DNA of 8,357 bases from CAYUIS01 sp964444825. GTDB taxonomy: Bacteria > Chloroflexota > Anaerolineae > B4-G1. The DNA is taken from the NCBI GenBank assembly GCA_964444825.1, contig CAYUIS010000183.1, positions 1 to 8,357 on the forward strand, given 5' to 3'. The position numbers and the translations under genes were made by a program. This document shows positions 1 to 5,277 of this stretch, one piece after another. The stretch's first letter is position 1, and each line of letters opens with the position of its first letter. The notes beneath the pieces were generated by a model. It had not been told where the DNA came from. It was given only the letters and a program-made list of their open reading frames with translations, and searched no databases.

Positions 1-375
1 TTCCGGTTCGATGCCGGTGATGACGACCGACAGCGTCCCCTCGCGGCTGCTGACCATGCCGCCGGTTTCGATGCGCTGCGATACGGCGATCACCTCCGGC
101 TGGGCCAGCGCTGCATCCACCGCCGCACCAGGGTCAGCTAGAGGCAGCAGCGGTAACCTGTTCGCCTTTTCCCGGAATCCGGACGCGTGTACCTGCACGT
201 GGCCACCCTGCAGCTTGACCGTGTTACCGTAAAGGGCCTCGTTCATCCCGCCCAGGAAGCCGTCAAACATGAGGATAAAAGTCAGCCCCAGCGCGATGGC
301 GATCCCAGCGATCACGGTCCGTCTCCAGTTGCGCCATACGTTGCGCCACGCCATTTTCAAGAGTTTTCCCACCAT
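1..375 (-). CDS. ABC transporter permease, FtsX/MacB type (N-terminal part, runs off left edge)
   Basis: This is the first 125 codons of a membrane permease, open at the window edge. The start is the ATG at 375, preceded by a strong Shine-Dalgarno (GAGGAGG directly upstream). Residues 1-19 are basic and aromatic (MAWRNVWRNWRR), as in the cytosolic lead-in of FtsX/LolE/MacB-type permeases. Residues 20-40 form one membrane segment (VIAGIAIALGLTFILMFDGF). From about residue 45 the sequence continues as the start of an extracytoplasmic MacB_PCD-like domain (GNTVKLQGGHVQVH, then a QPEVIAVSQRIETGGMV stretch). Family members pair with a cytoplasmic ABC ATPase to move lipids, lipoproteins, peptides or drugs, or to drive cell-wall changes; the substrate here cannot be told. 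The gene lies 38 bp behind a truncated TetR gene and is probably cotranscribed with it. No ATPase gene lies between them, so it would have to be encoded further left or elsewhere. Confidence 0.86.
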   Translation of the reverse strand, partial: MVGKLLKMAWRNVWRNWRRTVIAGIAIALGLTFILMFDGFLGGMNEALYGNTVKLQGGHVQVHASGFREKANRLPLLPLADPGAAVDAALAQPEVIAVSQRIETGGMVSSREGTLSVVITGIEPE

Positions 376-413
376 TTACCTCCTCGTTGTCGAAACAAAA
401 AGGACCCCTCCAG

Positions 414-734
414 TCAATCGTCAGCCTTGCGCCCAATCTTCCAGTCGTTGATGACTCGAATCGTCTTGTTCCATTTGGCGATAGCGTCCAGTGTCTGATC
501 TGCAACAACGGCTTGCATCAAGACCACGGATTGTGCAACTAGTTCCTCGACAAGCGCCTCTAGAATCGCCTGCTTTGAGTTGTAGTAGTAATAAAAGGTG
601 CCTTGGGCAACACCGATCTCTTTGACGATGTCGCTCACCGAGGTGCGTTCGTAGCCCTTTGTGTAGAAGAGTTGTTGGGCAGTGGCGACTAGTTCACTGC
701 GCCGTTCGTCTGGCGCTTTTGAAATTCGCGCCAT
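414..734 (-). CDS. TetR/AcrR-family regulator lacking its ligand-binding domain
   Basis: A 106-residue protein whose first ~60 residues are a standard TetR DNA-binding domain: ERRSELVATAQQLFYTKGY, then the helix-turn-helix TSVSDIVKEIGVAQGTFYYYY and NSKQAILEAL at residues 31-60. TetR proteins are normally about 190-210 residues, with a large C-terminal domain for ligand binding and dimerisation. Here the protein stops at ...DWKIGRKADD, so most of that domain is missing. I chose the ATG at 734 because it gives the usual MARISKAP start; its ribosome site is weak. A TTG at 767 would add 11 unlikely residues. A perfect 17-bp palindrome lies 40 bp upstream and two promoters lie beyond it, pointing to autoregulation. 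It probably controls the downstream permease. It may be a stable short regulator or a decayed gene; the sequence does not decide. Confidence 0.85.
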   Translation of the reverse strand: MARISKAPDERRSELVATAQQLFYTKGYERTSVSDIVKEIGVAQGTFYYYYNSKQAILEALVEELVAQSVVLMQAVVADQTLDAIAKWNKTIRVINDWKIGRKADD

Positions 735-773
735 AGCTTGCGTCCATCCGAAAACAACTCTGATCAAGTACCG

Positions 774-790
774 ACTGACTGTCAGTCAGT
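774..790. promoter_or_regulatory. Palindromic operator, probable TetR binding site
   Basis: The 17-bp sequence ACTGACTGTCAGTCAGT is a perfect inverted repeat of 8-bp arms around one central base. It lies 40 bp upstream of the TetR start and just downstream of the proximal leftward promoter (about +8 to +24), a position where a bound repressor would block transcription. ACTGAC/GTCAGT palindromes of this size are typical TetR-family operators. Binding by the adjacent regulator is inferred. Because that regulator lacks most of its dimerisation domain, a related full-length protein could also be the user. Confidence 0.7.
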
Positions 791-804
791 GAAGACAAGC
801 GCAA

Positions 805-832
805 ATGATACTGCCTTCTCCTAGTCTGTCAA
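805..832 (-). promoter_or_regulatory. Proximal sigma70-like promoter for the TetR-permease unit
   Basis: On the minus strand the -35 box is TTGACA (832-827) and the -10 box is TATCAT (810-805), with a 16-bp spacer. The start of transcription would be near 798, about 64 nt ahead of the TetR ATG, and the palindromic operator follows immediately. Matches are six of six and five of six to the consensus. Read from sequence only. Confidence 0.6.
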
Positions 833-864
833 GCTTCGGTGGAGCGCCTCTTTCTATCTACCCC

Positions 865-904
865 TAGGCGTTAGGTCTATAACTTAGGCGTTAGGTTGAT
901 AACT
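865..904. repeat. Two tandem 20-bp direct repeats at a promoter start point
   Basis: The unit TAGGCGTTAGGTCTATAACT (865-884) is followed without a gap by TAGGCGTTAGGTTGATAACT (885-904). The two differ at two positions. They begin at the predicted start of transcription of the distal leftward promoter and cover about +1 to +40. Spacing of two helical turns between identical units is typical of a site for two protein molecules bound on the same face. Within the pair, TAAC and GTTA also form an interrupted inverted repeat. The binding protein is unknown. Confidence 0.75.
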
Positions 905-910
905 ACGCCC

Positions 911-939
911 AGTATACTTCAGCTTGTTCGGTTTGTCAA
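911..939 (-). promoter_or_regulatory. Distal sigma70-like promoter, leftward
   Basis: On the minus strand TTGACA (939-934) and TATACT (916-911) are separated by exactly 17 bp, a near-ideal promoter. Transcription would start near 904, at the edge of the tandem 20-bp repeats, and read toward the TetR gene about 170 nt away, through the proximal promoter and the palindromic operator. It could give the TetR-permease unit a second, separately regulated input. Confidence 0.6.
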
Positions 940-1111
940 GTGCCTGATTGCCCTGTGTGATTGGCCCCGCCAGACGCGGCTCTGAGAATCAGGAGGATTC
1001 ATCGAATCTGCAGCACTGAATTCGTTATCCTCCACACTCGATGTCCACCTGGAGAGCCACCACCCGGCAACACTCCACAGCGAGGCCACCCAACTCTCCC
1101 TACCCCCACCC
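940..1111. other. Intergenic spacer between divergent promoters
   Basis: No convincing coding sequence is seen between the leftward and rightward promoters. The stretch contains a cluster of short inverted repeats: GAATC/GATTC at 986-1000, GATTC/GAATC at 996-1008, and GGAGGAT (992-998) opposite ATCCTCC (1027-1033). None is followed by a T-run, so they are not obvious terminators. They may be protein sites or chance. Open frames that cross this stretch have low-complexity, proline- and arginine-rich translations with no family resemblance. Confidence 0.4.
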
Positions 1112-1139
1112 TTGACAAACGGACTGGCTCGGGTATACT
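1112..1139 (+). promoter_or_regulatory. Sigma70-like promoter of the methyltransferase-racemase operon
   Basis: TTGACA (1112-1117) and TATACT (1134-1139) are separated by 16 bp. Transcription would start near 1146, leaving a leader of about 200 nt before the methyltransferase ATG. The boxes and their flanks (CTTGACAAAC and GTATACTG) are the same as in the leftward promoter at 911-940. Confidence 0.65.
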
Positions 1140-1145
1140 GCCCGC

Positions 1146-1349
1146 CGCTTGGTTCCGGACAAAAGCGCCGGTTCCAGGCCACCCCGCCAGGGGTCAACCT
1201 CTCCGCACCGCCCGTTCACAGCGGTGCGGACGACACGTCACCACCGGGCCGTCCACGGAGCCGCCGTGTGCAAGCGGGCTGACGCCACCGGGCGCGCCAT
1301 CCCCAGATCGGCCCCAGGTGCGACAAAACAGAACAAGGAGCGTTGACGT
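1146..1349 (+). promoter_or_regulatory. Long 5' leader with several predicted hairpins
   Basis: The leader between the predicted transcription start and the ATG at 1350 can form several hairpins. A 5-bp stem ACCCC/GGGGT closes on GCCA (1181-1194). A perfect 10-bp stem TCCGCACCGC/GCGGTGCGGA encloses a 9-nt loop (1202-1230). A 5-bp stem CACGG/CCGTG lies at 1254-1268. The octamer CCACCGGG occurs twice (1241-1248 and 1285-1292). No U-run follows any stem, so a simple intrinsic terminator is not seen, and I do not recognise a known riboswitch core. It may be a cis-regulatory RNA or just GC-rich sequence. Confidence 0.35.
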
Positions 1350-2798
1350 ATGACACCGATGGCCAGGCTGATCGAATCCCTGTCCCCCAACCAGGAGCTG
1401 CAGCAGCAGGTTCACGAACGCTCGCTGGACGTACTGGAGACCTGCGGCGTCCGCTTCTACTCTGAGCGGGCGCGCGAGATCTGGCACGGCGCGGGCGCCG
1501 CTATCGATGGCAACGTGGTCAGGATCCCCGCGCCCGTGGTCGAGTCGGCGCTGAAACAGGCCCCCGACGCCTTCAAGCTGTACGCCCGGGATGGCGAGCA
1601 CGACCTACAGGTGGGCAGCGGGCGCACCCACTACTCCCAGGACGGCTGCGCGGCCCACACCCTCGATTTCGACACCGGCGTGCGCCGCGAGTCGCGCAAG
1701 GCCGACATCGAAAAGATGGCCCTCATCTCCGACTATCTGGACACGATCGACATCGTCAGCCCGACCGTCAGCGCCCAGGATATCCCATCGGCCGGCCTCG
1801 CCGTCCACGAACTGGAGGCCTGTTTCGTGCACTCGGGCAAGCACGTGCTCACCGAGTCGGTGACCAGCGCCCGCGACGCCCGCGGCCAGATCGAGCTGGC
1901 CGCCGCGATCGCCGGCGGGGAGAAGGCGCTGCGGGAGCAGCCCATATTTAGCAATTTCGTCTGCACCGTTTCGCCCCTGATACAGGATGGGGGAGGCATC
2001 GACGCCGGGCTCGAGTTCGCCGCTGGCGGGATCCCGGTGGGGATGTACCCGATGGCGACGACGGGTGTGACATCGCCGGTGACGTTGCCAGGCACGCTGG
2101 TGGTGCTCAATGCCGAGGCGATCAGCGCGCTGGCCCTGCTGCAGGTCGCCACGCCGGGGGCAAAGGTTTTCTACTCCGGCGGACCCGCGACCATCGACCT
2201 ACGCACCGGCGCTTACGTCGCCGCCTCACCCGAGGCCATCTGGCTGCGCTCGATGGTGGCGCATATGGCCGGATACTATAACATCCCCTGCATCGTGGGG
2301 GCCGGCGCGACCGGCGCCTGGAAGCCTGGGGCGCGGGCGGCCTGGGAGAATACCCTGTCCTTCCTGCTGCCCACACTGGCCGGCGCCGACGTGTTATTCG
2401 GTATGGGCCTGCTGGATGGCTCCAACCTGCTCACATACGAGCAGATCATCGTCGACGCCGAGATTGGCATGCTGATCCGCCGGCTCCTGGCTCCGGTGCG
2501 CGTCGACGACGACACCCTCGCCCTGGATCTGATCAAGGCGGTGGGCCCCGGCGGCGTCTTTATGAATCAAGCACACACCGTCGGCCATATGCGGGAGGCC
2601 CTATCGCTGCCGTTGGTGAGCGAACGGGACAACTACAACGAGTGGCAGCAGAAAGGACAGCCCGGTCGCGTGGACGTGGCTCGGGAAAAGGTCAAGGACA
2701 TCCTGGCCCATCACCAGCCCCCCGCCCTGCCGGAAGGGGTCCGGGAGACGTTGAGCGAGATCGTCGCCGCCTATTCGGCGCAAGAGATAGAAGGGTAA
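1350..2798 (+). CDS. MttB/MtgB-family methyltransferase (trimethylamine methyltransferase family, no pyrrolysine)
   Basis: A 482-residue protein that matches the MttB family over its full usual length (about 470-500 residues). Visible marks include an N-terminal VLETCGVRFYSERA region, the mid-protein MATTGVTSPVTLPGTLVVLNAEAISAL, GADVLFGMGLLDGS followed by SNLLTYEQIIVDAEI, and the C-terminal GPGGVFMNQAHTVGHMREA at about 399-417 with a downstream DNYNEWQQKG. In methanogen MttB an in-frame UAG encodes pyrrolysine; this frame has no internal stop. That places it with MtgB-type enzymes, which move a methyl group from a quaternary amine (glycine betaine, proline betaine, carnitine and others) to a corrinoid protein. 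The substrate is unknown. The start is supported by AAGGAG at 1335-1340, nine bases before the ATG. No corrinoid protein, corrinoid:folate methyltransferase or activase gene is present in the window. It shares an operon with the racemase-like gene 17 nt downstream. Confidence 0.94.
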   Translation: MTPMARLIESLSPNQELQQQVHERSLDVLETCGVRFYSERAREIWHGAGAAIDGNVVRIPAPVVESALKQAPDAFKLYARDGEHDLQVGSGRTHYSQDGCAAHTLDFDTGVRRESRKADIEKMALISDYLDTIDIVSPTVSAQDIPSAGLAVHELEACFVHSGKHVLTESVTSARDARGQIELAAAIAGGEKALREQPIFSNFVCTVSPLIQDGGGIDAGLEFAAGGIPVGMYPMATTGVTSPVTLPGTLVVLNAEAISALALLQVATPGAKVFYSGGPATIDLRTGAYVAASPEAIWLRSMVAHMAGYYNIPCIVGAGATGAWKPGARAAWENTLSFLLPTLAGADVLFGMGLLDGSNLLTYEQIIVDAEIGMLIRRLLAPVRVDDDTLALDLIKAVGPGGVFMNQAHTVGHMREALSLPLVSERDNYNEWQQKGQPGRVDVAREKVKDILAHHQPPALPEGVRETLSEIVAAYSAQEIEG

Positions 2799-2815
2799 GA
2801 ATGGAGGTCGGCCCC

Positions 2816-3886
2816 ATGCGCATCGACGTAGACTGCGAGCGCATTCGGCGCAACACCGAGACGATCGTCGGACTGTGCGCCCCCCACGGGATCGAGGTCG
2901 TGGGGGCCACCAAGGCCTGCTGCGGCCATCCCGACGTGGCGCGGGCGATGCTGGCGGGGGGAGCCACGATGCTGGCCGAGTCCCGCCTGCGCAACGTGCG
3001 CCGCCTGCGCGAGGCGGGCATCGACGCGCCCGTGATGATGCTGCGGCTGCCATCCCTGAGCCAGGTGGACGAGGTGGTGGCCCTCACCGAGGTGAGCCTC
3101 AACACGCAGGTGGAGACGGTGCGGGCGCTCTCCCGGGCCGCGCAAAGCCAGGGAGTGACCCACCAGGTGATCCTGATGCTAGAGACGGGCGACCGGCGGG
3201 AGGGGGTGATGCCCGAAGACGCCCTCCAGGTCGCGCGGGGGATGGTCGGACTGCCCAACCTGGAACTGATCGGTATGGGGGCGAACGTGACGTGCATCGC
3301 GGGAGTGCTGCCCACGCGGGAGAACACCCAGTTGCTGGTGGACGTGGCCGAGGCGGTCGAACGGGAGCTGGGCATCACGTTCGGGACGATCTCGGCCGGC
3401 AACTCGGCCACGCTGGCGCTGATCCTGCGGGGCGAGATGCCTGCCCGGGCCACCCAACTGCGCATCGGGGGCGCTATCCTGATCGGCGAGGTCGATAGCA
3501 CCGGCGACTGGCCGGAAGCGCTTCCGCACAAGGACGCCTTTACGGTCACCGCCGAGGTGATCGAGGTCGAGACGAAACCCTCGGTGCCGGAGGGGCCCAT
3601 CGCGCCCAACGCCTTTGGCGAGACACCCGAATGGCCCGACCTGGGCGATCGGCGGCGGGCGATCCTGGCCGTGGGACGGCAGGACCTGCAGATCGAGAGG
3701 ATGATCCCCTTCCGGCCGGGCGTCACGATCCTGGGGGCTAGCTCCGACCACCTGGTTCTGGACGTCACCGCGGCCGACCCGCCCGTGCGCCTGGGTGACG
3801 AGCTGACCTTCCGGCTGCTCTACGGGGCGGTGGCGACGGGGATGGCCAGCTCGGCGGCCACACAGATCGTGCATCCACTGCCCTAG
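2816..3886 (+). CDS. PLP-dependent alanine/ornithine racemase-family protein
   Basis: A 356-residue protein of the alanine racemase N-terminal-barrel superfamily, closest in look to ornithine racemase (Orr). The N-terminus IDVDCERIRRNTETIVGLC leads to GATKACCGHPDVARAML, with K33 as the expected PLP lysine. Further marks are LAESRLRNVRRL (53-64), the strand VSLNTQVET (93-101), MLETGDRREGV (121-131), GMGANVTC (153-160), and SAGNSATL (193-200), the likely phosphate-binding turn, followed by QLRIGGAILIGE (214-225). Such enzymes interconvert L- and D-amino acids, with ornithine and alanine as known substrates; the substrate here is not determinable. I chose the ATG at 2816 because GGAGG sits eight bases upstream. 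An ATG at 2801 would add five residues but has a poorer ribosome site. Its closeness to the methyltransferase suggests cotranscription and a linked pathway. Confidence 0.9.
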   Translation: MRIDVDCERIRRNTETIVGLCAPHGIEVVGATKACCGHPDVARAMLAGGATMLAESRLRNVRRLREAGIDAPVMMLRLPSLSQVDEVVALTEVSLNTQVETVRALSRAAQSQGVTHQVILMLETGDRREGVMPEDALQVARGMVGLPNLELIGMGANVTCIAGVLPTRENTQLLVDVAEAVERELGITFGTISAGNSATLALILRGEMPARATQLRIGGAILIGEVDSTGDWPEALPHKDAFTVTAEVIEVETKPSVPEGPIAPNAFGETPEWPDLGDRRRAILAVGRQDLQIERMIPFRPGVTILGASSDHLVLDVTAADPPVRLGDELTFRLLYGAVATGMASSAATQIVHPLP

Positions 3887-3926
3887 CCCCTGTCTTGAAG
3901 CGGAGCTTGGTGATTGCTCACATCTC

Positions 3927-3984
3927 ACCGCAGAGTCGCGGAGCACGCGGAGACCTCAGAGGTTCTTTAGGTCTTCTCGGCGGT
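3927..3984. repeat. Imperfect palindrome downstream of the racemase gene
   Basis: About 58 bp whose ends ACCGC and GCGGT are complementary, with inner complementary arms GACCT (3952-3956) and AGGTC (3969-3973) and a small nested CCTC-A-GAGG. The left part, CCGCAGAGTCGCGGAG, resembles dispersed CGCAGAG-type repeats seen in many environmental bacterial genomes. It starts 40 bp after the racemase stop and could shape or protect the 3' end of that transcript. No T-run follows, so it is not called a terminator. Confidence 0.45.
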
Positions 3985-4045
3985 TCTGGTATCACCAAGG
4001 CCACTGATGGGACTGATGTCAGTGAGCACTTGTCCGCCTCAGTAG

Positions 4046-4064
4046 GACGGAGTGGCACTCCGTC
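4046..4064. repeat. Perfect 19-bp palindrome
   Basis: GACGGAGTGGCACTCCGTC consists of two 9-bp complementary arms around a single G. It lies in the non-coding patch between the racemase gene and the membrane methyltransferase. As RNA it would make a tight hairpin, but no T-run follows on either strand. It may be part of a dispersed repeat or a protein site. Confidence 0.5.
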
Positions 4065-4079
4065 GCTCGCGGGACCGCC

Positions 4080-4142
4080 CTCCCACCCGTCATTCCAAGT
4101 CTCCCACCCATCATTCCGAGTCTCCCACCCGTCATTCCGAGT
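4080..4142. repeat. Three tandem 21-bp repeats ending in a dispersed GTCATTCCGAG-type element
   Basis: Three head-to-tail 21-bp units (4080-4100, 4101-4121, 4122-4142) share CTCCCACCC followed by GTCATTCCGAGT, with single-base differences in units one and two. The last unit runs on into GGAGCGAGGAATCTCCC (4143-4159). Read on the minus strand this is the GGGAGATTCCTCGCT...CGGAATGAC motif that is scattered in many bacterial genomes. No gene is credible in the patch 3887-4266. The minus-strand frame through it encodes only a repeated GWETRND-like peptide. Confidence 0.85.
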
Positions 4143-4266
4143 GGAGCGAGGAATCTCCCAAACCCCCACGCAGACACTGCAACCAATTGGGAAACCAATG
4201 AATTGTCTCTCTGCTACTTTTGCAGGATCGTCAGGCAGTCCAGGCCCTCGACACCGTTCCAGTCGA

Positions 4267-4782
4267 TCACCCTCTTCTCAAGCGAGGTATCCACATCGGC
4301 ACGTCTCGTTTGTACTGTTCGTACGCCTCGCCAAAACGGGCCAGCAGCAGCCTTTCCTCGTAGCGGGAGATGGCGTGCAGGAAGCCGATGGCGACGAGCC
4401 ACACCCCACCAGCCGCGAGCGATAGGCTTAGCATCAGGAACCCCAGGTAGAGCAGCAGTTCGCTCAAATAGATGGGATGGCGCACCACGCCGAACGCGCT
4501 CTCCCTGATGACGCCCTGCTCCTCCCGCTCCTGGCCGAACACGATCGCCAGGCCGGTCCGGGCCATCCAACCCGCCAGCACCATCAGCCCCGCCGCGACC
4601 GGTATCCTGATCCAGAGCGGTACGTAGGGGTTCAGGAAGGTGGTCCAGCGAAGGAAAAAGGTGTCGCCGATCCACACGATAAAGAACACCACGGCGAGCA
4701 ATAGTTGCCCCGCGTCGCCCAGTCTGTGCTCGCCGGTGAGCTCGTCCCAGTGGGCGCGGGGGTTGTGTTTGTTGTTTTGCAT
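4267..4782 (-). CDS. Isoprenylcysteine carboxyl methyltransferase/PEMT-family membrane methyltransferase
   Basis: A 171-residue membrane protein. The hallmark lies in the C-terminal half: RHPIYLSELLLYLG (101-114), then YEERLLLARFGEAYEQYKRDVPMWIPRL (141-168). This is the RHPxY...EE...FG..Y..Y...VP..IP signature of the ICMT/phospholipid N-methyltransferase family, which binds S-adenosylmethionine at the membrane face. Hydrophobic segments lie at about 27-47, 56-75 and 107-136. Eukaryotic relatives methylate prenylated cysteines; bacterial members methylate lipids or small substrates, and the substrate here is unknown. The start ATG at 4782 has AGGAGG only three bases away, unusually close, but no other in-frame start fits. 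A promoter with a perfect TATAAT lies just upstream. It is a single gene, convergent with the racemase operon and divergent from the acetyltransferase. Confidence 0.9.
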   Translation of the reverse strand: MQNNKHNPRAHWDELTGEHRLGDAGQLLLAVVFFIVWIGDTFFLRWTTFLNPYVPLWIRIPVAAGLMVLAGWMARTGLAIVFGQEREEQGVIRESAFGVVRHPIYLSELLLYLGFLMLSLSLAAGGVWLVAIGFLHAISRYEERLLLARFGEAYEQYKRDVPMWIPRLRRG

Positions 4783-4815
4783 AGGCCTCCTGGCGTTGGG
4801 CTTCGTTGGAGGCGT

Positions 4816-4846
4816 ATTATACCCTGAAAGCGTGGAAAAGTCTCAA
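4816..4846 (-). promoter_or_regulatory. Promoter of the membrane methyltransferase gene
   Basis: On the minus strand a perfect -10 box TATAAT (4821-4816) has TTGAGA (4846-4841) 19 bp upstream. The spacer is longer than ideal. The start of transcription would be near 4809, leaving a leader of about 27 nt. Confidence 0.5.
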
Positions 4847-4902
4847 TGGGATCGATGAGCGTTCGCCCGCAAGCTGAAAGGCGCCCGATGACGTGCGAAT
4901 GA

Positions 4903-4931
4903 TTGCCTTGCGAATGGTTGTGCAGTATAAT
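4903..4931 (+). promoter_or_regulatory. Promoter ahead of the GNAT remnant
   Basis: TTGCCT (4903-4908) and a perfect TATAAT (4926-4931) are separated by 17 bp. Transcription would start near 4938 and read into the acetyltransferase at 5071. The two promoters at 4816 and 4903 are divergent. I see nothing else in the spacer 4783-5070. Confidence 0.5.
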
Positions 4932-5070
4932 CCCAATCGCCAGGGATATGCCAAGGTCACTGCAAAGGGCTCCATAGACCATACTCCACGCTAGAACTCT
5001 GTTCAGTCAGTAGTCGGGCGCGCCGGGACACGGGATGGTGCACAAAAGCGAAAACCAGGAGAGCGGAAGC

Positions 5071-5277
5071 GTGAGCGAGTTCCCAGTCCTCCAAACCGAG
5101 CGCCTGGCGCTGCGCGAGTTCGGTCGGTCGGACGCCCAGGCCGTCTTAAAGATCTTCTCCCAACAGGTTGGGACAAAGTATCACAACGTGGAGACCATGC
5201 AATCGCTTGAGCAGGCGGAAAAGCTTGTAAACGTCCGCGCGAGCGGGGATTGGGCGTGCGGTGGGCCATCGTTCTAA
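5071..5277 (+). pseudogene. N-terminal part of a frameshifted RimJ/RimL-type GNAT acetyltransferase
   Basis: The GTG at 5071 is the best start. It follows AGGAG by nine bases and gives (M)SEFPVLQTERLALREF, the normal opening of RimJ/RimL-like N-acetyltransferases. The frame continues with SDAQAVLKIFSQQ and TMQSLEQAEKLV, then reads VRASGDWACGGPSF and stops at 5277. The family sequence (GLGVRWAIVLRE...) resumes in another frame from about 5247, so the reading frame is off by -1 near a GGGG run at 5245-5248. One extra G there would give ...RASGGLGVRWAIVL and a single 290-residue product ending at 5942. This may be a real mutation, a homopolymer sequencing error, or a slightly larger deletion (three or so residues also seem missing). 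An upstream ATG at 5035 has a poor ribosome site. GNAT enzymes transfer acetyl from acetyl-CoA to an amine; the substrate is unknown. Confidence 0.75.

Noticed and set aside
961..1353. Open frame of 130 codons on the plus strand across the promoter and leader
   Set aside because: The translation is rich in P, R, T and G with no family resemblance, has no ribosome site, and overlaps the promoter and the leader of the methyltransferase gene.
1350..2798. Pyrrolysine in the methyltransferase
   Set aside because: No in-frame TAG is present; the frame is continuous to TAA at 2796-2798.
2642..2815. Longer racemase start inside the methyltransferase gene
   Set aside because: The extra residues are an out-of-frame, R/G-rich reading of the methyltransferase C-terminus. 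GGAGG before 2816 supports the shorter form.
2692..3768. Open frame of 358 codons antisense to the racemase
   Set aside because: It mirrors the GC-rich third positions of the real gene and its S/R/T-rich translation matches no family. The sense frame carries all the racemase motifs.
4080..4142. CRISPR array
   Set aside because: The 21-bp units are directly adjacent with no unique spacers, and no cas gene is seen.
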